This document shows positions 26,827 to 35,038 of a DNA stretch of 64,000 nt, in pieces (position 1 is the stretch's first letter; every line of letters starts with the position of its first letter). Made by a program: the position numbers and the translations under genes. The DNA is from CAWCKS01 sp963763485 (lineage in GTDB: Bacteria > Pseudomonadota > Alphaproteobacteria > Rhizobiales > Xanthobacteraceae): positions 496,001-560,000 of the forward strand of contig CAVXOW010000005.1 in NCBI GenBank assembly GCA_963763485.1, written 5' to 3'. The notes under the pieces are model-generated. The model was not told the origin of the DNA. It saw only the letters and a program-made list of their open reading frames with translations, and searched no databases.

Positions 26827-27630
26827 ATGAGCGACGATACCCACGAGGTTTTTGCCGTCCGCTATGCGCATCACGGCGGGCGCAACGCGTCAATGAACTT
26901 TATCGGCGGCGATCCGCACCAGGCGTCGCAGGACCTCGACTTCTATGTGTGGGCGATCGCGGGTCCGCAGGGCACGATCGTCGTCGACACCGGTTTCGAT
27001 GAGGCGATGGCGAAGCAGCGCGAACGAACGATCCTCAAACCCGTGGCGGAGGCGCTGAAGTCGATCGGCATCCAGCCCGACCAGGTCACGAACGTCATCA
27101 TTTCTCATCTGCACTACGACCACTGCGGCAACTACGACGTCTTTCCGAAGGCGCGCTACCATTTGCAGGATTGTGAGATGGACTACGCGACCGGCCGCTG
27201 CATGTGCGACCAGAAATTCAAGCTGCCGTTCGAGGCCGACGACGTCACCGCCATGGTGCGCAAGGTGTTTGCCGGACGGGTGACGTTTCACGACGGCGAC
27301 GAGGAAGTCGTGCCGGGCGTAAGCGTCCACCACATCGGCGGTCACTCGAAGGGATTGCAGGCGGTGCGGGTCAAGACCAGGCGCGGCAACGTCGTGCTCG
27401 CCTCGGATGCGACGCACCTCTACGCCCACCTCGACGAGCGCAAGGTTTTCCCGATCACCTACAACGCCGACGACGCGGTGAAGGGCTACGGCAAGCTCGA
27501 GAAGCTCGCGTCCTCGCGCAGCCACATCGTGCCGGGCCATGATCCCAAGGTGCTGGAGCGCTATGCGCCACCGAGCGACGCGCTGAAGGGCTGGGCTGTC
27601 AGGCTCGACGCCGAGCCGATCAAGGCGTGA
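26827..27630 (+). CDS. Metallo-beta-lactamase fold lactonase (AHL lactonase-like)
   Basis: A 267-residue MBL-fold hydrolase. The dinuclear zinc motif is SHLHYDHCG (His94, His96, Asp98, His99), with His173 in GGHSKG, Asp194 in ASDATHLY and a final His in VPGHDPKV. The overall pattern FDEAM...TNVIISHLHYDHCGNYDVFP is that of the AttM/AiiB-type N-acyl-homoserine lactonase family. Quorum quenching is possible, but the operon partners point as well to a catabolic lactone. Last gene of the three-gene operon. Confidence 0.88.
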   Translation: MSDDTHEVFAVRYAHHGGRNASMNFIGGDPHQASQDLDFYVWAIAGPQGTIVVDTGFDEAMAKQRERTILKPVAEALKSIGIQPDQVTNVIISHLHYDHCGNYDVFPKARYHLQDCEMDYATGRCMCDQKFKLPFEADDVTAMVRKVFAGRVTFHDGDEEVVPGVSVHHIGGHSKGLQAVRVKTRRGNVVLASDATHLYAHLDERKVFPITYNADDAVKGYGKLEKLASSRSHIVPGHDPKVLERYAPPSDALKGWAVRLDAEPIKA

Positions 27631-27773
27631 TGGCATTTGCGACAAGGCGATGATGACAGGCGCGTTTGTGATCACCGGGTATCGCCGCGCGCCCTTGTGG
27701 CATCGACGGCAATGCCGCTAAAATCGCATCACTGATTTGCTACCGGCTGGGCGGCGGCGAAGAGGGCAGGACA

Positions 27774-28379
27774 ATGAAGGTGATACGTTCGATCGGATTG
27801 GCCTCGCTCTGGGCCGCATTGATGTGCGCAGGACTGCTGGTCGCGCACGCTCCGGCATTCGCGCAGTCACAGGATCCCGGCGACCAACCCGGTGTCGAGG
27901 CCGACAACTCCTATGAGCTGCCGCCGGAATACCAGAAGCAGATGGTGTTCTATCGCAGCAGCGAAGCGCCCGGCACGATCATCGTCGAGACCAGCGAACG
28001 ACATCTCTATCTGGTGCAGCCCGGCGGGCGCGCCTTGCGCTACGGCATCGGCGTTGGCCGTGACGGCTTTCAGTGGCAGGGCCTGCTAAGCATCGTCAAG
28101 AAGGCGGAATGGCCGGACTGGACGCCGCCGCCGGAGATGATCGCGCGCCAGCCCTATCTGCCGCGTTTCATGGCCGGCGGTCCTGGCAATCCGCTCGGCG
28201 CGCGGGCGATGTATCTTGGCGGCACGGTCTATCGCATCCATGGCACCAACCAGCCGCAGACCATCGGGACTGCGATCTCGTCGGGCTGCTTCCGCCTCGT
28301 CAACAACGACGTGATGGATCTCTATGATCGCGTGCCGGTCGGCACCAAGGTGATCGTGCACCAGAAGCCCGCAATCTGA
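27774..28379 (+). CDS. L,D-transpeptidase (YkuD domain)
   Basis: A 201-residue exported protein with a signal peptide ending APAFA|QS near residue 30. The YkuD catalytic motif is present: His156 in YRIHGTN and SSGCFRL with Cys172; the Arg follows two residues later. These enzymes make 3-3 cross-links in peptidoglycan or attach proteins such as outer-membrane beta-barrels to it, in rhizobia a major cell-wall activity. The substrate-side stretch GIGVGRDGFQWQG is typical. Single gene, own upstream gap of 143 bases. Confidence 0.92.
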   Translation: MKVIRSIGLASLWAALMCAGLLVAHAPAFAQSQDPGDQPGVEADNSYELPPEYQKQMVFYRSSEAPGTIIVETSERHLYLVQPGGRALRYGIGVGRDGFQWQGLLSIVKKAEWPDWTPPPEMIARQPYLPRFMAGGPGNPLGARAMYLGGTVYRIHGTNQPQTIGTAISSGCFRLVNNDVMDLYDRVPVGTKVIVHQKPAI

Positions 28380-28435
28380 TCGTCGCGCGCAATCGGCCTT
28401 TAGTCAATTTCGCTCAAACAGCAGAGACCATTTTC

Positions 28436-29473
28436 ATGCGGACATTCCGGACCGGCCTGTTGATCGGCCTTGCGATTGCGGTCGCCGTTGTGGCGGCGGC
28501 GATCACCTATGTGCGCTACGATACCCGGACACTGAAGCGCGTGGTCAATCGCGGCTACCTGTTGTGCGGCGTCAATCCGGGGCTGCCCGGCTTCTCCGCG
28601 CCCGACGAGAAGGGCGACTGGTCCGGCTTCGACGTCGACTTCTGCCGCGCCATCGCCGCGGCCGTCTTCAACGACACCAGCAAGGTCAAGTACGTGCCGC
28701 TCGACGCCAGCCTGCGTTTCAAGGAGCTGCGCGACCGCAACATCGACGTGCTCTCGCGCAATTCGACCTGGAGCATGTCGCGCGAGACCGAGTACGGCCT
28801 GCACTTTGCCGGCGTGTCCTACTATGACGGCCAGGGCTTCATGACCAAGAAGGCGCGCAACATCGACACTGCGCTCGGCCTCGACGGCAGCAAGGTCTGC
28901 GTGCAGGACAACACCACGACCGAGCTGAACCTCTCCGATTACTTCAAGTCCAACAACATGAAGTTCGAGCAGGTAAAATTCAACAAGCTCGAAGACCTGC
29001 TGAAAGCCTACGAAGACGGCAAGTGCGACACCATCACGAGCGACGTCTCGCAGCTTTATGCGCAGCGCCTGAAACTCGCCAAGGCAAATGACAGCGTCAT
29101 CCTGCCCGACGTGATCTCGAAGGAGCCGCTCGCACCGGTGGTTCGCCATCGCGACGACCAGTGGCTGATGATCGTCAAGTGGACGCTGTTTGCGATGATC
29201 AACGCCGAAGAACTCGGCATCACCTCGAAGAACATCGACGAGGCGATGCGCTCGGGCAAGCCGGAGGTGCAACGCTTCATGGGCGTGTCGGACAACTTCG
29301 GCGATGACATCGGGCTGACGCGCGACTGGGCCTCGCGCATCGTGCGGCTGGTCGGCAACTACGGTGAAGTCTATGACCGTAATGTCGGCGATCACTCCAA
29401 GCTCGCCATTCCGCGCGGCCTCAATCAGCTGTGGGAGGCCGGCGGCATCCAGTACGCGCCGCCGATAAGGTGA
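28436..29473 (+). CDS. Amino acid ABC transporter substrate-binding protein
   Basis: A 345-residue family 3 solute-binding protein with an uncleaved or cleaved hydrophobic N-terminus (LLIGLAIAVAVVAAAITYV). The mature start RGYLLCGVNPGLPGFSAPD and WSGFDVDFCRAIAAAVF, then RDRNIDVLSRNSTWSMSRE, correspond to the AapJ/BztA general L-amino acid-binding proteins. A full system would have two permeases and an ATPase; none is adjacent, so this is an orphan copy or its partners are elsewhere. It lies 56 bases after the L,D-transpeptidase gene. Confidence 0.9.
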   Translation: MRTFRTGLLIGLAIAVAVVAAAITYVRYDTRTLKRVVNRGYLLCGVNPGLPGFSAPDEKGDWSGFDVDFCRAIAAAVFNDTSKVKYVPLDASLRFKELRDRNIDVLSRNSTWSMSRETEYGLHFAGVSYYDGQGFMTKKARNIDTALGLDGSKVCVQDNTTTELNLSDYFKSNNMKFEQVKFNKLEDLLKAYEDGKCDTITSDVSQLYAQRLKLAKANDSVILPDVISKEPLAPVVRHRDDQWLMIVKWTLFAMINAEELGITSKNIDEAMRSGKPEVQRFMGVSDNFGDDIGLTRDWASRIVRLVGNYGEVYDRNVGDHSKLAIPRGLNQLWEAGGIQYAPPIR

Positions 29474-29490
29474 TTTCACCGATTCTGTTC

Positions 29491-29572
29491 GTCATTGCGA
29501 GGCGCTTAGCGCCGAAGCAATCCTAGACAGCGCTTCGGGGTTCTGGATTGCTTCGCTTCGCTCGCAATGACG
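29491..29572. repeat. REP-like dyad of the GTCATTGCGAGG type
   Basis: GTCATTGCGAGGCGC...GAAGCAATCC and TGGATTGCTTCGCTTCGCTCGCAATGACG: the two ends are complementary (GTCATTGCGAG / CTCGCAATGAC), as are GAAGCAATCC and GGATTGCTTC, so the element can fold as one interrupted hairpin. This element type is common in proteobacterial genomes. It fills part of the gap before the second arsR cluster. Confidence 0.75.
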
Positions 29573-29668
29573 GCTGATCACGCCTGCGCGAGGCGGTGAC
29601 CACCGGCTCCGCCTATCCTCAGGTAAATCAACGGCTATTTCGATTTTTTGAGGGACTTTTGCGCGCGC

Positions 29669-29714
29669 TTGACGGATTTGTTATTTAACCAATAAGTTAT
29701 TTAACCAGATGGTT
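29669..29714 (+). promoter_or_regulatory. Promoter and ArsR operator with tandem half-sites
   Basis: TTGACG (29669-29674) and ATAAGT (29692-29697) are 17 bases apart. GTTATTTAACCA occurs twice (29680-29691 and 29696-29707), 16 bases apart, and the second copy runs into the palindrome TTAACCAGATGGTT (29701-29714), which is the same core as at 12197-12212. The repressor of either locus might bind both. Confidence 0.7.
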
Positions 29715-29748
29715 CATAACGAGCCGCAACGCCAGAGCCGTAAAGCCA

Positions 29749-30120
29749 ATGGCCACCGACCGCCTCTCCACCGTGTTCGGCGCGCTCGCCGATCCGACCC
29801 GGCGCGCAATTCTCGCCCGTCTTGCGCTCGGCGAGACCACGGTCGCCGAACTGGCGAAGCCGTTCGAGATTTCGGGACCGGCGATCTCGAGACATCTCAA
29901 GGTGCTGGAGCACGCCGGCCTGATCACGCGCGGCCGCGAGGCGCAGTGGCGGCCGTGCCGGATCGAGCCGCTGGCGCTGAAGAGCCTCGACGAATGGCTC
30001 GAGCAGTACCGCCAGTTCTGGGAAGAGCGACTCGATCGGCTCGACGACTACCTGCGCAAGCTGCAGGGCAAGGAACCCACGAAGCCGCCCAAGGAGAAAA
30101 AGCCGCGCCGCAAGAAATAG
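29749..30120 (+). CDS. ArsR-family transcriptional repressor
   Basis: A 123-residue winged-helix repressor: LSTVFGALADPTRRAILARL, TTVAELAKPFEISGPAISRHLKVLEHAGLI (the helix-turn-helix), and QYRQFWEERLDRLDDYLRKLQ, followed by a Lys-rich tail. It is a paralogue of the repressor at 11760-12204 and likewise lacks ArsR metal ligands. The ATG at 29749 is the best in-frame start, but the ATG inside the operator (29709) would give an N-terminus MVHNEPQRQSRKA and joins this frame if one base were removed, so the true start may be there. It heads the second SRPBCC cluster. Confidence 0.9.
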   Translation: MATDRLSTVFGALADPTRRAILARLALGETTVAELAKPFEISGPAISRHLKVLEHAGLITRGREAQWRPCRIEPLALKSLDEWLEQYRQFWEERLDRLDDYLRKLQGKEPTKPPKEKKPRRKK

Positions 30121-30191
30121 CCGCAAATTGTTCGTCGGCGCGCCGCGACACGAATCGAAACTAGCTGAACGTCCACGAAGAGAGAGAAGCC

Positions 30192-30716
30192 ATGACTGCC
30201 CCTGCCGCCAAGCCCGCACCCTCCGCCGAAAAGGAATTCGTCATCTCGCGTTTGCTGAAAGCGCCGCGCGAACTGGTGTTCGCCTGCTTCACCGAGCCCG
30301 AGCACATGAAGCAGTGGTGGGGACCCAAAGGCTTCAAGGTGATCGCAGCCAACATGGATCTGCGACCCGGCGGCTTCTACCACTACGGCATGCAGGCGCC
30401 CGACGGTTCCAGGATGTGGGGCAAGTTCACCTATCGCGAGATCGACAAGCCGTCGCGCATTGTGCTGGTCAACACGTTCTCCGACGAGGCAGGCGGCATC
30501 ACGCGTCATCCGATGGCGCCGACCTGGCCGCTGCAGATGCTGTCGACATTCCTGTTCGACAAGGAAGGCGACGGAACCAGGCTCACGATCAAGTGGGTGC
30601 CGCTCAACCCGACCGCCGAGGAACGCGCCACCTTCGAAGCCGGCTTCGGCGGTATGACGCAAGGCTGGAGCGGCACCTTCGAGCAGCTCGAGGCTTATCT
30701 CGCGACGGCGAAGTGA
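30192..30716 (+). CDS. SRPBCC (AHSA1-like) protein
   Basis: A 174-residue AHSA1-like protein: FVISRLLKAPRELVFACFTEPEHMKQWWGPKGF gives the family opening with the WWGP motif; GGFYHYGMQAPDG and GWSGTFEQLEAYL follow. It differs from the SRPBCC proteins of the first cluster in having a longer middle (VNTFSDEAGGITRHPMAPTW). First structural gene after arsR, 71 bases downstream and probably co-repressed with it. Ligand unknown. Confidence 0.9.
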   Translation: MTAPAAKPAPSAEKEFVISRLLKAPRELVFACFTEPEHMKQWWGPKGFKVIAANMDLRPGGFYHYGMQAPDGSRMWGKFTYREIDKPSRIVLVNTFSDEAGGITRHPMAPTWPLQMLSTFLFDKEGDGTRLTIKWVPLNPTAEERATFEAGFGGMTQGWSGTFEQLEAYLATAK

Positions 30717-30734
30717 GCGGCGCAAGCCTTCATC

Positions 30735-30823
30735 CGCTCATTCCCGCGAAGGCGGGAATCCAGAATTGAAGTTGCGCGTATTCGGCAAAGACTGGATCCC
30801 CGCTTCCGCGGGGACGAGCGGTG
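30735..30823. repeat. REP-like paired palindrome, CCGCTCATTCCCGCGAA type
   Basis: Palindromes ATTCCCGCGAAGGCGGGAAT and GATCCCCGCTTCCGCGGGGA at the two ends, outermost CCGCTCA and ACGAGCGG. The same arrangement, with the same CAAAG-CTGG link, occurs at 42618-42712. It splits the SRPBCC and DoxX genes. Confidence 0.8.
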
Positions 30824-30852
30824 ATTAGACAACCAAATATGAGCACAAAACC

Positions 30853-31281
30853 ATGACTGTCATTTCGCATAACGGCATCGACGTCCCCGCGACAACGTCC
30901 GTCTCGCGCGGCGCGCTGTGGACCGGCCGCGTCATGAGCGGCCTTGTCATCGCTTTTCTATTGTTCGACGGCGCCATGAAGCTGATCCCGCTGCAGGTCG
31001 TGATCACAACCTCGCAGCAGATGGCGATCCCGCTCGACATCATCCGGACCCTCGGCGTGCTCACGCTGATCGGCACGCTGCTCTATGCGTATCCGCGCAC
31101 CTCGGTGCTCGGCGCGATCTTCCTCACCGGCTATCTCGGCGGCGCGATCTACGCGCATTTTCGCCTCGACGATCCCTTGTTCACCCACACGCTGTTCGGC
31201 GTTTATCTCGGCCTCCTGATCTGGGGCGGACTCTATCTGCGCGACCCACGCGTGCGCGCGCTAATCCCGTTCCGTGTCTGA
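30853..31281 (+). CDS. DoxX-like membrane protein
   Basis: A 142-residue protein with four hydrophobic segments (about 22-44, 60-80, 86-106, 111-130) and the DoxX-like pattern LFDGAMKLIPLQVVI, LGVLTLIGTLLYAYPRTSVLGAIFLTGYLGGAIYAHFR. DoxX-type proteins in actinobacteria act with thioredoxin-like and sulfurtransferase proteins in oxidative stress; this shorter proteobacterial type is uncharacterised. It is commonly found beside ArsR/SRPBCC genes. The next SRPBCC gene starts 10 bases downstream. Confidence 0.85.
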   Translation: MTVISHNGIDVPATTSVSRGALWTGRVMSGLVIAFLLFDGAMKLIPLQVVITTSQQMAIPLDIIRTLGVLTLIGTLLYAYPRTSVLGAIFLTGYLGGAIYAHFRLDDPLFTHTLFGVYLGLLIWGGLYLRDPRVRALIPFRV

Positions 31282-31291
31282 GGCTTCGTCC

Positions 31292-31796
31292 ATGACCGCT
31301 CGCAACCACCAAGCCGCTCGCCGCGGAAGACACGGAACTTGTGCTGACGCGCCTGATCAAGGCGCCGCGCGAACTCGTGTTCGCAGCGTTCACCGATCCA
31401 CAGCATGTCCGGCACTGGTGGGGGCCGAAGGATTTCCCGGCCACCCACATCGAGATGGACGCGCGCGTCGGCGGCCGCTGGCGCAACTGCCTGACCTCTC
31501 CGTCCGATGGACGCAAGCTCTGGCAGCACGGCGTCTTTCGCGAGGTGGTGCCGCCATCGCGTCTGGTCTTCACATTCGCGTGGGAAGAGGACGGCGAACG
31601 CGGGCTTGAGACGTTGGTGACGATCACTCTTGCCGACGAAGGCGGCGAGACGCGGCTGACCTTCCGTCAGACGCCGTTCCAGTCGATCGCCGAACGCGAC
31701 GGTCACGGCTACGGCTGGTCGAGCACGTTCGATCGCCTCGACGAGTTTTTGGCTGGGGCCAAACCGAGACTGACATCAAGCACAGGAGTGAGTGTG
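31292..31796 (+). pseudogene. SRPBCC (AHSA1-like) protein, frameshift at start and no own stop
   Basis: The ATG at 31292 opens a short frame; after a one-base shift near 31305 the sequence reads KPLAAEDTELVLTRLIKAPRELVFAAF and continues through HWWGPKDFPATHIEMD and GWSSTFDRLDEFLAGAK, a standard AHSA1-like protein. At the end, where a stop is expected, the frame stays open into the VOC gene (31797), so as written the two products are fused. A single compensating indel near 31765 could hide the original stop. Function unknown as for its paralogues. Confidence 0.75.
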
Positions 31797-32207
31797 ATGA
31801 AGATCAATCCGTATCTCTTCTTCAAGGGCAACTGCGAGGAAGCCTTCAAGGTCTATGCCGACGTGTTCGGCGGCAAGATTCTCGCGATGCTGCCGCACAA
31901 GGGCTCGCCGGCCGAGGCGCAGACCCCGGCGGAATGGCAGAGCAAGATCATGCATGCGGCGATGCAGCTCGGCGAGCAGACGCTGATGGCGTCCGACGCG
32001 CCTCCCGGCCATCAGTCGCCGATGTCGGGCTTTGCCGTCTCGGTCGACCTGCCGACACCGGCCGATGTCGAACGCGCATTTGCCACGCTGAGCAAGGGCG
32101 GCACCGTCACCATGCCGGTCAGCGAGACCTTCTTTGCGAAGAGTTTTGGCATGCTCACCGACCGCTTCGGCGTGCCGTGGATGATCATCTGCCCGAAGCC
32201 GATGTGA
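31797..32207 (+). CDS. VOC-family (PhnB-like) protein
   Basis: A 136-residue VOC protein with its own ribosome site (AGGAG, 10 bases before the ATG). It begins MKINPYLFFKGNCEEAFKVY, then FGGKILAMLPHKGSP, LMASDAPPGHQSPMSGFAVSVDL, and ends GMLTDRFGVPWMIICPKPM, a textbook PhnB/YjdN-type sequence. The start chosen matches the family N-terminus. The upstream SRPBCC frame is open into it. A damaged VOC paralogue of another subtype is at 8655-9138. Confidence 0.88.
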   Translation: MKINPYLFFKGNCEEAFKVYADVFGGKILAMLPHKGSPAEAQTPAEWQSKIMHAAMQLGEQTLMASDAPPGHQSPMSGFAVSVDLPTPADVERAFATLSKGGTVTMPVSETFFAKSFGMLTDRFGVPWMIICPKPM

Positions 32208-32227
32208 AGTGATCGATGCCTCTCGCT

Positions 32228-32339
32228 GTCATGCCCCGCTTCAGCGGGGCTTCAGTCACCATGAGGGTTCGGTGATCGAGTTCGCCGCACGAGCGACAAG
32301 GATCATCCTGGATCGCCCGGTCAAGCCGGGCGATGACGG
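32228..32339. repeat. REP-like paired palindrome (copy of the 12304 type)
   Basis: GTCATGCCCCGCTTCAGCGGGGC at the left and GATCGCCCGGTCAAGCCGGGCGATGAC at the right, the right palindrome identical to that at about 12384-12410. The middle is different and carries CACCATGAGGG. It separates the VOC gene from the next SRPBCC gene. Confidence 0.75.
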
Positions 32340-32387
32340 CGAGAGACGTGCTCGCGCATTGGACGATGCGCCCAGGTGAGGAGTTCC

Positions 32388-32879
32388 ATGATGCCCGCCA
32401 CCGCCCGTTCAACGTGAATTCCCGTCGCCGAGCGCGAGATCACCCTTGTCCGCACCTTCGACGCGCCGCGCGAGCTCGTGTTCCGCATGTGGACCGAACC
32501 AAAACATCTGGCGCAATGGTGGGGACCGCATCACTTCGACAATCCGGTCTGCCAGGCCGATGCGCGCGTCGGTGGCGCGATCCTGATCCATATGCGCGGG
32601 CCCGATGGCAAGGCCCATGTCATGGGCGGTGTCTACCGCGAGATCACGCCACCGACCCGCATCGTGTTCACCACCTCGGTCGACGACAACGGCGTGCGCT
32701 TGCTCGAAGGCCACAATGTCGTGACGTTCGAGGAGGTCGGCGGCAAGACGAAAATGACGCTGCAGGCGAAGGTGTCGGGCTTTGCCGATATTGCCAAGGC
32801 CATGGTCGGCGGCTTCGACGTCGGCTGGAGCCAGAGTCTCGAGAAGCTGCAGACGCTGGTCGGTGCGATGTCTGCGTGA
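32388..32879 (+). pseudogene. SRPBCC (AHSA1-like) protein with an in-frame stop near the start
   Basis: From ATG 32388 (after a GAGGAG ribosome site) nine codons lead to an in-frame TGA at 32415-32417; the same frame then reads IPVAEREITLVRTFDAPRELVFRMW, WWGPHHFDNPVCQADARVG, VMGGVYREITPPTRIVF and GWSQSLEKLQTLVGAM. So the family opening lies on both sides of the stop. Either the TGA is an error or a nonsense mutation, or translation restarts at GTG 32478 and gives a protein lacking the first beta strand. Last gene of the second ArsR-SRPBCC cluster. Confidence 0.7.
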
Positions 32880-32894
32880 CGCGTAGCGCAGCGA

Positions 32895-33537
32895 TCACGC
32901 GATCATTGGACGGCGCGCAGCGTCCGCGTGGCACGCGCAGCCCTGGTACATGAACGCCAGTGGCCGCGGGCCCGGCGCGTAGCCGGTTTGCAGCTTGCTG
33001 ATGCTGAAATCCAGCGGCTCCAATCAAGGCATCCATCTTGCGATCGAGATGACAGCCGCCGCCGATCCGCTGCCACAGCGGCGTCAGCCGGTGCTGCCAC
33101 GCTTCGACGGAAGGCTCGGGCGCAAGTCCATGCTCGACGAACAGCAACTCGCCGTCAGGCTTGAGCACGCGCCGCATCTCCGCCAATGCGGCCGCCGGGT
33201 CCGGGATCGAGCACAGCGTCCAGGTCATGACGATCGTGTCGACCGAGTTGTCGGCGAGCGGAAGTGCCATCGCCGAGCCGACCGCAAGCTCGATCGGCAC
33301 CGTAGCCTCAGCGGCGCGGCGGCGCGCCATCGCCAGCAACCGCGGCGAGGGGTCGATACCCAGCACGTTGGAGACTGTCGCTCCGTAGAATGGCAAGTTC
33401 AGACCTGAGCCGACCCCGATCTCCAGCACCCGGCCGCGCGCCGCACCGACGACGGCGCGGCGGTACCCGGCTAGCGGCTTCTGCCGCATCGCGAAATCGA
33501 GGATCATCGGCAGGATCCAGGTGTCGTAGAAGCTCAT
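32895..33537 (-). pseudogene. Class I SAM-dependent methyltransferase, one frameshift
   Basis: Starts MSFYDTWILPMILDFAMRQ; the SAM site is VLEIGVGSGLNLPFY (about 34-48), followed by GIDPSPRLLAMA and IVMTWTLCSIPDPAAALAEMRRVLKPDGELLFVEHG, the pattern of the methyltransferase-11 type (UbiE-like; mammalian METTL7-like). One extra T near 33015 shifts the frame; read through, the end is FSISKLQTGYAPGPRPLAF, MYQGCA and MIA-stop at 32895, which matches the expected C-terminus. Substrate unknown. Confidence 0.82.
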
Positions 33538-33680
33538 GGCGCTCTGTTCCGTGGTGAGGCTTGGCTTGGGCGTCGCCGTCAGCAAGACGGCCGCAAACCT
33601 GACCCAGCCTGTTGACCTCGATCAACAAATATAACCGGCCCTGCTTCAGATTTGATGCCTTCAAGCTGGGGCTGCAATCA

Positions 33681-34734
33681 ATGACCAACATTTCCGGCAA
33701 GACCGACCCTGTCGTGCGCGAGATCGGGGTCGCCGACGTGGCGGAAGCTTTTGTGCAGGGCTTTCGCGATTTTCGCGCAATGCCGCTCTACGGGCTCGCC
33801 ATCGGCGCGCTCTATGCGATCGGCGGCATGCTGATCATCCTGAGCGTCACCGCGCTCGGCATGAGCTATCTCGCCTATCCGCTTGCCGCCGGCTTCGCGC
33901 TGATCGGCCCGTTCGTCGCCGTCGTGCTCTATGAGATCAGCCGCCGGCTGGAAGTCGGCGAGCCGATTTCGATTGCTGCGATCTACCGTGTGATCCGCGG
34001 ACGCAGCGAGATCGGCTGGATGGCGTTCGTGACGCTGTTCGTGTTCGTGATCTGGATGTACCAGGTCCGGCTGTTGATTGCGCTCCTGCTCGGGATCAAC
34101 GCCTCGTTCTCGAGCTTTCGAGCAGTTCATCACGGTGGTGCTGACCACCAACGAAGGACTGCTGTTCCTGCTGATCGGCAACCTCGTCGGCGCGATCCTC
34201 TCGCTGATCCTGTTCTCGCTGACCGTGGTGTCGTTTCCGCTGCTGCTCGAGCGCGACGTCGACTTCGTCACCGCGATGATCACGAGCGTTCGGGCGGTGG
34301 TGAAGAGCCCGGTGCCGATGATCGGCTGGGCCGCGACGATCGTGCTGCTGCTGATCGTCTCGGTGCTGCCGACGTTTCTCGGCCTGGTGTTCACGCTGCC
34401 GATCCTCGGCCACGCCACGTGGCATCTCTATCGACGGATCGTGGCGCCGGTTGCGATCGGTGCGCCGGCTTCGCCTGCGGCAAATTGGCCCGGCATCTGG
34501 ATCGCTGCGGCAGGCCAGCGAAAACTCACGACATCAGAGAGCGATTGCCTTCTGCCGGGCGATCTCCAGCAAGTCCTTGATCGATACGAGATGACTGTTG
34601 ATGTCGTTCCGCAGCGCCCAGTCATTCGTCGCGTCGGCAATTTGCCGCGCCTGTGCGAGGGCGAGATCCAGCATCAGCATCGTGATGCGAATATCTTCCT
34701 TCACCTGCGCTTGCGCGTTGCGGATTTCCGATAG
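33681..34734 (+). pseudogene. DUF2189 integral membrane protein, one frameshift
   Basis: MTNISGKTDPVVREIGVADVAEAFVQGFRDFRAMP begins a DUF2189 protein with about six membrane segments (GLAIGALYAIGGMLIIL, LAYPLAAGFALIGPFVAVVLY, MAFVTLFVFVIWMYQVRLLIALLL and, after a shift near 34118, LLFLLIGNLVGAILSLILFSL, MIGWAATIVLLLIVSVLPTFLGLVF). Normal members end soon after HATWHLYRRIVAP; here the frame stays open another 90 residues across the opposite gene at 34534-34812, so the original stop may also be hidden by an indel. Function unknown. Confidence 0.75.
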
Positions 34735-34812
34735 GCTGGCGGGAAGCGCGCGCATCGCCGCAATCTTCTCGCGGCACGCTATCGGTTTTCTGAAACGCAA
34801 CACATTCGACAT
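34534..34812 (-). CDS. Small helical protein of unknown function
   Basis: A 92-residue protein starting MSNVLRFRKPIACREKIAAM, all helical by composition, with ITMLMLDLALAQARQIADA and DINSHLVSIKDLLEIARQK. No domain that I recognise. It overlaps the long 3' tail of the DUF2189 frame on the other strand; since that tail is suspect, this small gene is credible. Confidence 0.45.
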   Translation of the reverse strand: MSNVLRFRKPIACREKIAAMRALPASLSEIRNAQAQVKEDIRITMLMLDLALAQARQIADATNDWALRNDINSHLVSIKDLLEIARQKAIAL

Positions 34813-35038
34813 GCTGACCGTCCGCTTCAACTTCACCGTGCTTGGTCGTGACGACGGTTGATATTATCCTTGTCATATTAGCTACGCTCTAACCCCGACA
34901 GCGCCACGCCATCCCGTTTTCGCCAACGACGACAGCAACGAACCAGGGTGATAAGGCGTAGCTGATCCTTAGCGACTCGAATTGAGGGGCCAGGCACGTA
35001 AATCGTGGCACCCGCTCGCGAATGAGTGTCATGACGTC

